Shown here: in pieces, positions 33,659 to 41,457 of the stretch
How the letters are laid out: every line of letters begins with the position of its first letter
Position numbering within the stretch: the stretch's first letter is position 1
Assembly (NCBI GenBank): GCA_044869895.1
Contig: JBIOXZ010000169.1
Span: forward strand, 1 to 41,677
Length of the DNA: 41,677 bases
Direction of reading: 5' to 3'
DNA from: AC-69 sp044869895
GTDB lineage: Bacteria; Actinomycetota; UBA4738; HRBIN12
The notes under the pieces: generated by a model
Told to the model about the DNA's origin: nothing
The model's input: the letters and a program-made list of their open reading frames with translations, nothing else
Databases searched by the model: none
Program-made: the position numbers and the translations under genes

Positions 33659-33666
33659 CGCCGGTC

Positions 33667-35013
33667 ATGTCCCCACCCTCGCGCCTCGGTACGTTCGCGG
33701 CGGCCACCGTCCTGGCCATCTCGGCGGTTGCATGCTCGCCTCGAACGCAGGGAGAGGCACCATCCGCCACTCCGACGTTGCCCGATCGTCTCGCCGTCGC
33801 CTCTCCAGCCCTCCATCCCGCGTGGCCGTCGGCGGCCTCGTTCCCCACGCGATGGCCCATCAAGCACGTCGTGTTCCTGATCAAGGAGAACCGCACGTTC
33901 GACAACCTCTTCGGCACGTTTCCCGGCGTCAACGGTGCCGCAAGCGCAAACGATGACGGCACGATCCGACCGCTCGTCCGGGGGACCGACGGACGGCTGC
34001 CGGGTGACCTTCCGCACTGCTACGTCTGCGGGCTACAAGCGTGGAACTATGGCCGGATGGACGGGTTCGATCAGGGCGGCCTGACCACGAAATGGGCGTT
34101 CACGCGACTGCACCGGGCCCAGCTCCCGAACTACTGGCACTGGGCGAAGCAGTTCGTCCTGGCCGACAACTTCTTCGCCTCGGCCCAGGGCCCCTCGTTC
34201 CCGAACCACCTGTACTCGATCGCGGCGCAGTCCGGCGGCGCCGTCGACAACCCCAGGCGAACGGGGTTCTCCTCGAACACCTTCGGATGCGACGCGCCCC
34301 AGCAGCAGAAGGTCGAGGTCGTCGACTCAGAGGGCGACGTTCGATTCATCCGCCCATGCTTCGACTTCAAGACCGAGGGGGACCTCCTGGACGCCGCCGG
34401 CATCCCATGGGGGTACTACGCGGCCACCGAGGTGCAGAAGGGATACATCTGGTCGGCCTACTCGGCGATCCGACGGTACCGGGAGCACCCCCGGCGATGG
34501 GAGCGGCACATGTTCTCGGTGGACCAGGTGATCCGGGACATCCGGCAGGACGCGCTGCCACCGGTCACGTGGATCACGCCTCGCTTCGAGCTCTCGGAGC
34601 ACCCCGAGTACAACTTCTGCCATGGGGAGAACTGGAGCACGAAGGTGATCAACGCGATCATGCGATCGGACCTCTGGGAGGACACGGCGATCTTCCTGAC
34701 GTGGGATGACTACGGCGGGTTCTTCGATCACGTCCCCCCGCCGCAGGTGGACCGGTTCGGGCTCGGGTTCCGAGTTCCGCTCCTGGTCATCTCCCCGTAC
34801 GCGAAGGAAGGCCACATCGATCACCGGCTCGGCGAGTTCTCGAGCGTGCTTCGATTCATCGAGGACAACTGGGGCATGTCGCGGCTGACCCATCGGGATC
34901 GCCGGGCTCGCAACCTCAGCTACGACTTCGATTTCCACCGTGAACCGAGGGCCCCCGACCCACTTCCCCTCCGCACGGACTGCCAGGGCCCGATCTGGGC
35001 CGATGCGTCCTGA
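33667..35013 (+). CDS. Phospholipase C/acid phosphatase-like lipoprotein
   Basis: The 448-residue protein begins with a signal peptide ending in a lipobox (LAISAVAC, Cys 23), so it should be lipid-anchored outside the cell. Its catalytic domain (about 62-430) belongs to the phosphoesterase family of PLC and AcpA: HVVFLIKENRTFDNLFGTF (metal-binding and nucleophile region, with E75, N76 and T78), GPSFPNHLYSIAAQ, and TWDDYGGFFDHVPPP. Such enzymes release phosphate or diglyceride from phospholipids or phosphoesters. It may serve phosphate recovery or remodel phosphate-containing surface polymers; the location in a glycan locus favours the latter only weakly. Confidence 0.9.
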   Translation: MSPPSRLGTFAAATVLAISAVACSPRTQGEAPSATPTLPDRLAVASPALHPAWPSAASFPTRWPIKHVVFLIKENRTFDNLFGTFPGVNGAASANDDGTIRPLVRGTDGRLPGDLPHCYVCGLQAWNYGRMDGFDQGGLTTKWAFTRLHRAQLPNYWHWAKQFVLADNFFASAQGPSFPNHLYSIAAQSGGAVDNPRRTGFSSNTFGCDAPQQQKVEVVDSEGDVRFIRPCFDFKTEGDLLDAAGIPWGYYAATEVQKGYIWSAYSAIRRYREHPRRWERHMFSVDQVIRDIRQDALPPVTWITPRFELSEHPEYNFCHGENWSTKVINAIMRSDLWEDTAIFLTWDDYGGFFDHVPPPQVDRFGLGFRVPLLVISPYAKEGHIDHRLGEFSSVLRFIEDNWGMSRLTHRDRRARNLSYDFDFHREPRAPDPLPLRTDCQGPIWADAS

Positions 35014-35031
35014 CTGGGGTCGAGGCACTGG

Positions 35032-35037
35032 TACGCT
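35032..35037 (+). promoter_or_regulatory. -10 box TACGCT, leaderless promoter of the coiled-coil gene
   Basis: TACGCT lies 8 nt before ATG 35046. From here to 40364 every gene overlaps or nearly touches the next, so this is probably the promoter of the glycosyltransferase-exporter operon. Confidence 0.5.
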
Positions 35038-35045
35038 CCCGCATC

Positions 35046-35468
35046 ATGGCCGAAGGACCGGATCCGTCGCACGCCGAGTCCTCGCGTGTGGCCCTGGAGC
35101 GCGAGCTCTACTGGGCCGAGGAGAGCACCTCCCGGGCCACGATGGACGCACAGGAGCTCCGGGTCGTCCTGCAGGATCTCGTGGCCGAGATGCGGGCCGA
35201 CGAGCGGTCTCCCATCCCTCGCAACGAACCGCAGATCGGCTCACCGTACCGATGGCGGCGGCGGTTGAAGGCGGGCATCTTCTACTTCCTGCGACCGATG
35301 CGGCGCCGGTACGACCGCCTGCTCGGCGACCTCGGCGAGTTGGTGGCCATCCTCGCCGGGCGGGTTGCGGCCCTCGAGACCGAGGTGGAGCGGCTGCGAG
35401 CCGAGCGGGATGCCCGCGGACCGGCTGCCGGAGAGTCAACGGGGAGCGGCCGGGAGCGGGCTCGGTGA
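35046..35468 (+). CDS. Coiled-coil protein coupled to glycosyltransferases
   Basis: The 140-residue protein has no named domain. It has a charged N-terminal helix (10-55), a basic-aromatic patch YRWRRRLKAGIFYFLRPMRRR (about 68-88) that looks able to lie on or dip into a membrane, and a Leu-heptad coiled coil (about 90-123) followed by a disordered tail. Similar short helical proteins accompany glycosyltransferases in other polysaccharide loci, as far as I recall. The next gene starts inside its stop codon (GTGA), so the two are translationally coupled; it may anchor or scaffold the transferases. That role is inferred. Confidence 0.7.
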   Translation: MAEGPDPSHAESSRVALERELYWAEESTSRATMDAQELRVVLQDLVAEMRADERSPIPRNEPQIGSPYRWRRRLKAGIFYFLRPMRRRYDRLLGDLGELVAILAGRVAALETEVERLRAERDARGPAAGESTGSGRERAR

Positions 35469-36514
35469 GGATCGCCGTCTGCCACGCGCAGACTCCCTTC
35501 GTTCGAGGCGGTGCCGAGACCCACACCGAGTCGCTCGTCCGGGCCCTCCGCGTGGCCGGACATGATGCGGAGATGGTGACGGTCGCGGGCAAGTGGTACC
35601 CGGCCACCGAACTCGTCCATCAGATGGCCGTGTGGCGAAGCCTCGACATCGCCGAGTCCAACGGGCTTCCGATCGACGCCGTCGTGGCGTTGAAGTTCCC
35701 GGCGTACCTCGTGCCCCACGAGCGGAAGATCGTGTGGCTGATCCACCAGCACCGCTCGGCCTACGAGTTGTGGGACCATCCCGAGTTCGCCGACCTGTCC
35801 CGCCAGGAGGAGGGGCCGATCGTCCGGGATATGGTCCACCAGTCCGATCGCATCTCGCTTTCGGAGGCCAAGCGGGTGTTCACCAACTCCGAGAACGTTC
35901 GGAACCGGCTGTGGAGCTCGATCCGGGTGCCCTCGGAGGTGCTGTACCACCACTCTCCGATCAGCCAGGCGCTCTTGGCCATGGAACCCGGACCCTACGG
36001 TGACGCGATCGTGTTCCCGAGCCGCCTGGAGGCCCTCAAACGCCAGTCCCTCGTGGTCGAGGCCATGCGGCACGTGAGGACGGGGGTGCGGCTCGTGCTC
36101 GTGGGCTCGGGTCCCGACGAGCCGACCATCCGGGAGCAGATCCGAACGCTCCGGCTGGAGGATCGGGTCTCGCTCCAGGTCGGCCTGCCGGACGAGGTGC
36201 TGCACCGCCTGTACCTCGGCGCCCTCGGCGTCTACTACGGGCCGTTCGACGAGGACTACGGCTACGTGACCCTCGAGGGATTCGCTGCCAGCCGGCCAGT
36301 CGTGACGCTCACCGACAGCGGCGGCCCGCTCGAGTTCGTCACCGACGGGCAGACCGGTCTGGTCGCACCGCCTCATCCTCGAGCGATCGCCGAAGCGTTC
36401 GACCGCCTCCACGCGGACCGGGCTCTGGCCACACGGTTGGGCGCGGCCGGACGGGAGAAGCTGCGAGCCACCGTCCCGGCCTGGGCCGAGGTCGTGGCCC
36501 GGCTGCTCGACTGA
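35465..36514 (+). CDS. GT4-family glycosyltransferase
   Basis: The 349-residue protein begins MRIAVCHAQTPFVRGGAETH, the Gly-loop N-terminus of GT4 enzymes, and ends with the donor domain: AIVFPSRLEALKRQSLVVEA, VLVGSGPDEPTI and YYGPFDEDYGYVTLEGFAAS with the E-x7-E pair. WLIHQHRSAYELWDHPEFAD in the middle is characteristic of a subgroup in actinobacterial and cyanobacterial polysaccharide loci. GTG 35465 overlaps the preceding stop; an open frame extends back to 34940 but only through the neighbouring genes. The next transferase starts 2 nt after its stop. Confidence 0.92.
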   Translation: MRIAVCHAQTPFVRGGAETHTESLVRALRVAGHDAEMVTVAGKWYPATELVHQMAVWRSLDIAESNGLPIDAVVALKFPAYLVPHERKIVWLIHQHRSAYELWDHPEFADLSRQEEGPIVRDMVHQSDRISLSEAKRVFTNSENVRNRLWSSIRVPSEVLYHHSPISQALLAMEPGPYGDAIVFPSRLEALKRQSLVVEAMRHVRTGVRLVLVGSGPDEPTIREQIRTLRLEDRVSLQVGLPDEVLHRLYLGALGVYYGPFDEDYGYVTLEGFAASRPVVTLTDSGGPLEFVTDGQTGLVAPPHPRAIAEAFDRLHADRALATRLGAAGREKLRATVPAWAEVVARLLD

Positions 36515-36515
36515 C

Positions 36516-37850
36516 GTGGCCAGCGTCAGGGAGATCATCGCGCGCCGCCTATGGGGAGAGCGGCTTCGCCATCGGATCGCCTGGCTGTCGCCGATGCCGC
36601 CCGCCCGGACCGGCATCGCCACCTACTCCAGGTCGGTCCTCGACGGCCTCCACCGTATCGGGTTCCCCGAGGGCCTCGAGATCGACGTCCTGTGGCCGGC
36701 GGCTCGCAGGTACGAGGGGGCTCTTCCGTGGTACGCGCTGTGCGTTTACCACCTCGGCAACAACGTCGAGTTCCACCGCGACATCTACCGCGACGCCATC
36801 CGAGTGCCCGGCCTCGTCGCGATCCACGATCTCGCGCTGGACGACTTCGTGAAGGGGATGGTCGCCGGGGGCGATTGGGTGGGCCGTCAATCGGCCCGCG
36901 AGGCCATGAGGAACAGCGAGCGGGTGCGTTCGGCCGACGCGGTGAGGAGCGAGCCGCTCCGCATCCCATGGGCGGCGCACGTCGCCAGGCGAGCTCGTGG
37001 GATCGTCGTGCACTCGCAGTTCGGCCGGCGGTACCTGCAGGAGATGGGCTCGAAGACTCCGGTCTTCGTGGTGCCGCATCCCGTCGTGGAGGGCGAGGGG
37101 GACGTCCGGCGCGCGCTCGAGCGCCGGACGTCCCTCCGCCGGCCCCTCGAGGCCGGGGGGATGCAGACCCTGGTCGGCGTGTTCGGCGACCTGAACGCGG
37201 CGAAGCTGATCGATGTGGTGTGTGGGGCGATCGGGCGGCTCCCCGAGCCGGTGCACCTGGTCCTGGTGGGCCGGAGGATCGATGGCTATGACGTCGATGC
37301 CGTGGTCCGGGAGAGCGGGCTCGGTGGACGGCTCATGCTCCTCCCGGACCTCCCGGACTCCGACTTCCTGGCGTGGATGGCCGCGGCGGACGTCGCCATC
37401 GACCTCCGGCATCCTCATCGGGGCGAGGTCAGCGGATCCCTGGCTCGGGCCATGCAGTTCGGTACGCCGGCCATCGTCTCGGGGACCGGCACGTACCTGG
37501 ACGTCCCGGACGATCTGGTCGTGCGGGTCTCCCCGGGACGACCCGACCCCCGTGAGCTGGCGACGGCGATCGAGCGGCTGGCCGCCGACCCGGCGTTCGC
37601 GTCCAGGATGGGGGCTCGGGCCCGAGCCCATGTGGAGGCTCAGGCCCGCGAGGAAACGACCGCTCGGGCGTATGCGGACGCGATCCAGCGAACGCTGGAG
37701 CTGATGCGCGATCCGGCCCACCTGGCCCTGGCCAGGTGGGCCGGATCGCTGGTCGACCTCAGCGTCTCGAATGAGCACCTCGCGCGGGGGTACGGCCTCT
37801 CGTATGCGCGCGCCCTCGAGGAACTCACTGCGGGAGATCGCGGACGGTGA
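36516..37850 (+). CDS. Glycosyltransferase, GT4-like, with internal hairpins
   Basis: The 444-residue protein has a GT-B N-terminus (AWLSPMPPARTGIATYSRSV near 22-41), HLGNNVEFHRDIY, HSQFGRRYLQEMG, and a donor domain with LVGVFGDLNAAKLIDVV, MAAADVAIDLRHPHRGEVSG and FGTPAIVSGTGTYLDVPDD. The E-x7-E position reads EVSGSLARAMQFG, as in capsular and O-antigen transferases. The C-terminal 70 residues are an added helical region. Its 3' third contains three inverted repeats (37099-37134, 37684-37699, 37708-37749), the last with perfect 20-bp arms. It overlaps the exporter permease gene by four bases (GTGA). Confidence 0.9.
   Translation: MASVREIIARRLWGERLRHRIAWLSPMPPARTGIATYSRSVLDGLHRIGFPEGLEIDVLWPAARRYEGALPWYALCVYHLGNNVEFHRDIYRDAIRVPGLVAIHDLALDDFVKGMVAGGDWVGRQSAREAMRNSERVRSADAVRSEPLRIPWAAHVARRARGIVVHSQFGRRYLQEMGSKTPVFVVPHPVVEGEGDVRRALERRTSLRRPLEAGGMQTLVGVFGDLNAAKLIDVVCGAIGRLPEPVHLVLVGRRIDGYDVDAVVRESGLGGRLMLLPDLPDSDFLAWMAAADVAIDLRHPHRGEVSGSLARAMQFGTPAIVSGTGTYLDVPDDLVVRVSPGRPDPRELATAIERLAADPAFASRMGARARAHVEAQAREETTARAYADAIQRTLELMRDPAHLALARWAGSLVDLSVSNEHLARGYGLSYARALEELTAGDRGR
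37099..37134. repeat. 14-bp inverted repeat inside the glycosyltransferase gene
   Basis: 37099-37112 is the exact reverse complement of 37121-37134, with an 8-nt spacer. It lies in frame within codons for a Glu/Arg-rich stretch (about residues 195-206). Confidence 0.75.
37684..37699. repeat. Short inverted repeat next to the long palindrome
   Basis: TCCAGCG and CGCTGGA around AA, ending 8 nt before the long inverted repeat. Together they would fold as two successive RNA hairpins. Confidence 0.65.
37708..37749. repeat. 42-bp inverted repeat with perfect 20-bp arms
   Basis: 37708-37727 is the exact reverse complement of 37730-37749, with CT at the centre. It is read through as codons for DPAHLALARWAGS, about 100 bases before the end of the glycosyltransferase gene and just ahead of the ABC exporter. 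Such a stem would be extremely stable in RNA and could pause ribosomes or polymerase, or protect or cut the message. In DNA it could form a cruciform. Confidence 0.9.
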
Positions 37851-38752
37851 GCGAGAGCGCCGAGACCGTCGTCCGCACCTCCGAACCCGCCAAGCTCCGG
37901 GTGGCCCGGCGCGTCCGAGAGGTCTACGACCGTCGAGAAGTTCTCCTGAACCTGGTCCGCAAGGAGCTGAAGGTCAAGTACGCGGCCTCCGTGTTCGGCG
38001 CGGTGTGGTCGCTGCTCAACCCGCTCGTGTTCCTTGCCGTCTTCACGTTCGTAGTCAAGGTCACGGGCATGTCGTTCCGGAACTTCCCCGTCTACCTCCT
38101 GGCCGGGCTCCTGGCCTGGAACATGTTCTCGGTCTCCCTCACCGGAGGCGCCCGCTCGGTGATCGACAACGCCAACCTGGTTAAGAAGGTGTCGTTCCCA
38201 CGTGAGGTGCTGCCGCTCTCGGCCGTCGGGGTGGCCCTCGTGGACTTCGTCCTCCAGTCGGCGGTGTTCCTGCTGTTCATCCTGGTGTCGGGGTACGGGT
38301 TCCACCTGCCCGAGCTGGCGATCTATCCGCTGGCGTTCGCGACGCTGCTCGTGTTCACGCTGGCGCTCACGTTCTGGCTCGCCGCGCTGAACGTTCGGTA
38401 CCGGGACATCCAGCACCTGCTGAACATCGCCCTGCTGGTGTGGTTCTGGATGACCCCCATCGTGTACTCGGGGTTCGTGGTCACGGACGTGCTGGCGGGG
38501 CGGAAGATCCTCGGCGTGAGCCTGTGGGGCCTCTACCTGGCGAACCCGCTCACACCGATCGCTCTGGGGTTCCAGCGGGCCCTGTACGGGGTGGTCCGGC
38601 CGGTGGTTGGCAAACCGCCCGTCCTGCCCGACGTCAGCCTGGCATGGCTGGCGGGGGTGCTGGCCGTCGTGCTGGCGGCATCCGTGGCGTTCCTCCTGTA
38701 CACGTGGCGTCGGTTCTTCGAGTTGTCGGGCGACTTCGCCGAGGAGCTGTAG
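37847..38752 (+). CDS. ABC-2 polysaccharide exporter permease (Wzm/TagG type)
   Basis: The 301-residue protein has a cytosolic N-terminal arm with the amphipathic coupling helix NLVRKELKVKYAASVFGAVWS (about 36-56), then six membrane helices (roughly 57-78, 84-105, 135-160, 170-190, 200-220 and 265-290), the ABC2_membrane layout. Wzm/TagG permeases pass undecaprenyl-linked O-antigen or teichoic acid across the membrane. The GTG at 37847 overlaps the preceding stop (GTGA). The ATPase gene starts 2 nt after its stop, so they form the exporter pair. Confidence 0.93.
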   Translation: MSESAETVVRTSEPAKLRVARRVREVYDRREVLLNLVRKELKVKYAASVFGAVWSLLNPLVFLAVFTFVVKVTGMSFRNFPVYLLAGLLAWNMFSVSLTGGARSVIDNANLVKKVSFPREVLPLSAVGVALVDFVLQSAVFLLFILVSGYGFHLPELAIYPLAFATLLVFTLALTFWLAALNVRYRDIQHLLNIALLVWFWMTPIVYSGFVVTDVLAGRKILGVSLWGLYLANPLTPIALGFQRALYGVVRPVVGKPPVLPDVSLAWLAGVLAVVLAASVAFLLYTWRRFFELSGDFAEEL

Positions 38753-38754
38753 GG

Positions 38755-39939
38755 GTGAACGCTCCCGCACTGGAGGTGGCCGACGTCAGCAAGAAGTTCC
38801 GGCTGTACCGGGAGCGGCCGACCTCGCTCAAGGCGAGGATCCTCCATTCCCAGATGCGGGCCGAGGACTTCTGGGCGCTTCACGACGTGTCCTTCCACGT
38901 CCCCGAGGGAAGCTCGCTCGGCCTGATCGGGCATAACGGCTCGGGAAAGACCACCCTGCTCAAGATCGTGGCCGGGATCCTCCGTCCGACCTCGGGAGTC
39001 GTGCGACAGCGGGGGCGGCTGGCCGCCTTGCTGGAGCTCGGCGCGGGATTCCACCCCGAGCTCACGGGGAGGGAGAACGTCTATCTGAACGCGTCCTTCC
39101 TCGGGCTGTCCAGGCGGGAGACCGACGCGGCCTACGAGGCCATCGTGGCCTTCGCCGAGCTGGAAGACTTCATGGACAACCAGGTGAAGTTCTACTCATC
39201 GGGGATGCTCGTCCGCCTGGGATTCGCCGTGGCCGTCCACGTCGACCCCGAGGTCCTGTTGATCGACGAGGTGCTCGCCGTGGGCGACGAGGCGTTCCAG
39301 GCGAAGTGCCTCGATCGCATCGGCCGGTTTCAGCGGGACGGCCGGACGATCGTGCTCGTCACCCACGCTCTCGACACGGTCACACAGATCTGCGACCGGG
39401 CCGTGATGCTGCACCATGGCGAGGTGCACGCCGCCGGGGCGCCCGCGGACGTGGTTCGCGAGATGCGCCACGTCCTGCTGGGCACCACCGACCCGGGGTT
39501 CGTGCCGGAGGAAGGGACGCGCCAGGCCGAGATCGCCAGCGTCGAGCTGATCTGGGGATCGGGAGCGAGCGAGATCGCGCTTCGCAGAGGCGACGGCCTC
39601 ACCGTGCAGGTCGACGTCCGAACGAACGAGCCGGTCGCCGACCTCGACGTTGACTTCCAGATCCTCGACGGAGCGACGAACCACCCCGTGCTCGACGCCA
39701 GGACGTCCTCCCACGGCATCGCCATCGCCCGATTCGACGGGAAGAAGCGAGTCCGGTTCCGGATCGGCTCGTTTCCCTACGCGGCCGGCAAGTACTGGGT
39801 CACCGTCGGCCTTTCGTCGCGGGACACCGGCCGCCTGTACCACGTCCAGACACAGCGATACGGGTTCGACGTCGCCGACGCCGTTCGGATCCAGGATCGG
39901 ATCGAGGTGCCCGTCGACGTGGAGGTGGAAGACCTGTGA
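38755..39939 (+). CDS. ABC polysaccharide exporter ATPase with Wzt C-terminal domain
   Basis: The 394-residue protein has an ATPase domain (1-245): GHNGSGKTT (59-67, K65), the atypical signature YSSGM (147-151) usual in Wzt/TagH proteins, Walker B LLIDE (D171, E172) and switch H204. Residues about 257-394 are a beta-sandwich Wzt_C domain (VELIWGSGASEIALRRGDG onward) that in Wzt recognises the chemical cap of the finished glycan. It therefore exports a polymer completed in the cytosol, whose terminal residue is checked by this domain. GTG 38755 is the start. The next gene overlaps the stop (GTGA). Confidence 0.93.
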   Translation: MNAPALEVADVSKKFRLYRERPTSLKARILHSQMRAEDFWALHDVSFHVPEGSSLGLIGHNGSGKTTLLKIVAGILRPTSGVVRQRGRLAALLELGAGFHPELTGRENVYLNASFLGLSRRETDAAYEAIVAFAELEDFMDNQVKFYSSGMLVRLGFAVAVHVDPEVLLIDEVLAVGDEAFQAKCLDRIGRFQRDGRTIVLVTHALDTVTQICDRAVMLHHGEVHAAGAPADVVREMRHVLLGTTDPGFVPEEGTRQAEIASVELIWGSGASEIALRRGDGLTVQVDVRTNEPVADLDVDFQILDGATNHPVLDARTSSHGIAIARFDGKKRVRFRIGSFPYAAGKYWVTVGLSSRDTGRLYHVQTQRYGFDVADAVRIQDRIEVPVDVEVEDL

Positions 39940-40364
39940 GCGCTCTCGACCACGTCGGTCCCACTTCGAAGAAAGGGAACCTCACCATGCTGATCGCGTT
40001 GATCCTGCTGTCGGTGACCCTCGCCGCCGTTGCCCAGCTCACCCTGAAGCACGGGATGAACACGGTGAACCACGATCTGGCTCCGGCCAGGTTCGGCGTG
40101 GACGCGCGGTCGCTCGGGGCGCTGCTGCGGACCCCGGCCGTCTACACCGGGCTGTTCCTGTTTGGGCTGTCCGCCCTGGTGTGGCTGGTGGTCCTGTCCC
40201 GCGCCTCCCTCTCCTTCGCCTACCCCTTCGCGGCGCTCACCTACGTGCTGATCCTGCTGTTCGACCTGTTCATCTTGGACGAAACCGTTCCGCCGCTCCG
40301 CTGGGCAGGGGTGGCGTTCATCGTCGCCGGCATCTTCCTGGTCTCCCGGACGCCGCACGCCTGA
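39936..40364 (+). CDS. Small four-TM EamA/SMR-like transporter
   Basis: Four hydrophobic helices are visible: LIALILLSVTLAAVAQLTLK, VYTGLFLFGLSALVWLVVL, LSFAYPFAALTYVLILLFDL and LRWAGVAFIVAGIFLVSR. The AQLTLKHGM motif and SLSFAYPF resemble ArnE/ArnF subunits, which move undecaprenyl-phosphate-sugar, and lack the Glu of multidrug SMR pumps. In this locus a lipid-linked sugar flippase fits. The start is uncertain: GTG 39936 has GGAGGTGG at good spacing and overlaps the ATPase stop (142 aa), but ATG 39987 starts right at the first helix (125 aa) and the codons between look less like coding sequence. Confidence 0.8.
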   Translation: MSALDHVGPTSKKGNLTMLIALILLSVTLAAVAQLTLKHGMNTVNHDLAPARFGVDARSLGALLRTPAVYTGLFLFGLSALVWLVVLSRASLSFAYPFAALTYVLILLFDLFILDETVPPLRWAGVAFIVAGIFLVSRTPHA

Positions 40365-40379
40365 GATGACGCGCCGCCG

Positions 40380-41396
40380 ATGAGAGCGGTCGTCCTCGTG
40401 GGGGGGGAGGGGACCCGGCTCCGTCCCCTGACCGAGACCATCCCCAAGCCGCTCCTTCCGCTCATGGACCGCCCCAGCCTGGACCATGTCCTGGATCACC
40501 TGGTCCGCCACGGGGTCCACGAGGTGGTGCTGTCCTCCCCCTACCTCGAGTCGACGTTCCACGACTTCATCGAGGCCCGTCGCGACCCAACGATCACGTG
40601 GATCACCGAAGGCGAGCCGCTCGGAACCGGCGGGGCCATCCTGCACGCGATCGAGCATCTGGGTGATGAGCCCTTCTTCGCGTTGAACGGCGACATCCTG
40701 ACCGATCTCGACCTCACGGAGATGGCCGCCTTCCACCGGGAACGAGGGGCAAACGCCACCATCGCGCTCCACCACGTGGAAGACGCGCGGCCCTTCGGAC
40801 TGGTGGCGACGGGACCCGACGGCCGGGTGGTCGAGTTCCGGGAGAAGCCCGAGGAGCCGGTGCCTGGAGACGTGAACGCGGGAACCTACGTCCTCGAACC
40901 GAGCGCCCTTGCCGGATGGATCGGGAGCGGGAACGTCTCGATCGAGCGACGCATCTTCCCGGCGCTCATCGATGAAGGGCGACGAGTATTCGGGTTGGTC
41001 ACGGACGCGTACTGGCTTGACCTCGGCACGCCGCAGACCTACCTCCGCGCCCACTTCGACATCCTCGAGGGGAAGGTGGGGGGCGAGCGCTATCCGGCGC
41101 CGTTCATGGCCGACGGGGCGGTCGTGGATCGCCGAGCGCACCTGGGCCGATGGGTGGTCGTGGGCATCGGAGCGTCGGTTGGCCCGGGCGCGGAGATCGA
41201 CGACTCCGTGTTGCACGCGGGCGCGGTCGTCGAGGAGGAAGCGAGGGTGGTCGGTTCGATCCTCGGCCCTGGTTCGGTGGTGGGGGCGGGGGCTACCGTC
41301 ATCGAGTCCGCACTCGGTGCATCGGCCCGGGTTCGCCCGGGGACGAGCGTGCGCGGGGCCCGGATCTCCGCCGGCCAGGAGGCATCCGATGGGTAA
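40380..41396 (+). CDS. Nucleotide-sugar pyrophosphorylase (mannose-1-phosphate guanylyltransferase-like)
   Basis: The 338-residue enzyme has the nucleotidyltransferase core (1-230): VGGEGTRLRPLTETIPKPLL (7-26, K23), GEPLGTGGAILHAI (78-91), the metal Asp in LNGDILTD (D105), FREKPEEP and DVNAGTYV, and DAYWLDLGTPQTYLRAH. A C-terminal left-handed beta-helix of hexapeptide repeats (about 250-330) follows. Such enzymes make GDP-mannose, dTDP-glucose or similar from sugar-1-phosphate and NTP; the base cannot be told for certain. It would supply donor sugar for the transferases upstream. ATG 40380 is close to the preceding stop (15-nt gap). Confidence 0.92.
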   Translation: MRAVVLVGGEGTRLRPLTETIPKPLLPLMDRPSLDHVLDHLVRHGVHEVVLSSPYLESTFHDFIEARRDPTITWITEGEPLGTGGAILHAIEHLGDEPFFALNGDILTDLDLTEMAAFHRERGANATIALHHVEDARPFGLVATGPDGRVVEFREKPEEPVPGDVNAGTYVLEPSALAGWIGSGNVSIERRIFPALIDEGRRVFGLVTDAYWLDLGTPQTYLRAHFDILEGKVGGERYPAPFMADGAVVDRRAHLGRWVVVGIGASVGPGAEIDDSVLHAGAVVEEEARVVGSILGPGSVVGAGATVIESALGASARVRPGTSVRGARISAGQEASDG

Positions 41397-41423
41397 GGCG
41401 CGGAACCGGGCCGGTCGATGTGC

Positions 41424-41429
41424 TAGGGT
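41424..41429 (+). promoter_or_regulatory. -10 box TAGGGT upstream of the SpoIID-domain gene
   Basis: TAGGGT lies 28 nt before ATG 41458, giving a short leader that contains GGAG 5 nt before the start. Unlike many genes here, this one appears to have a normal leader. Confidence 0.4.
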
Positions 41430-41457
41430 GCGGCCCGTTTTCGACCCCCGGAGTGCC

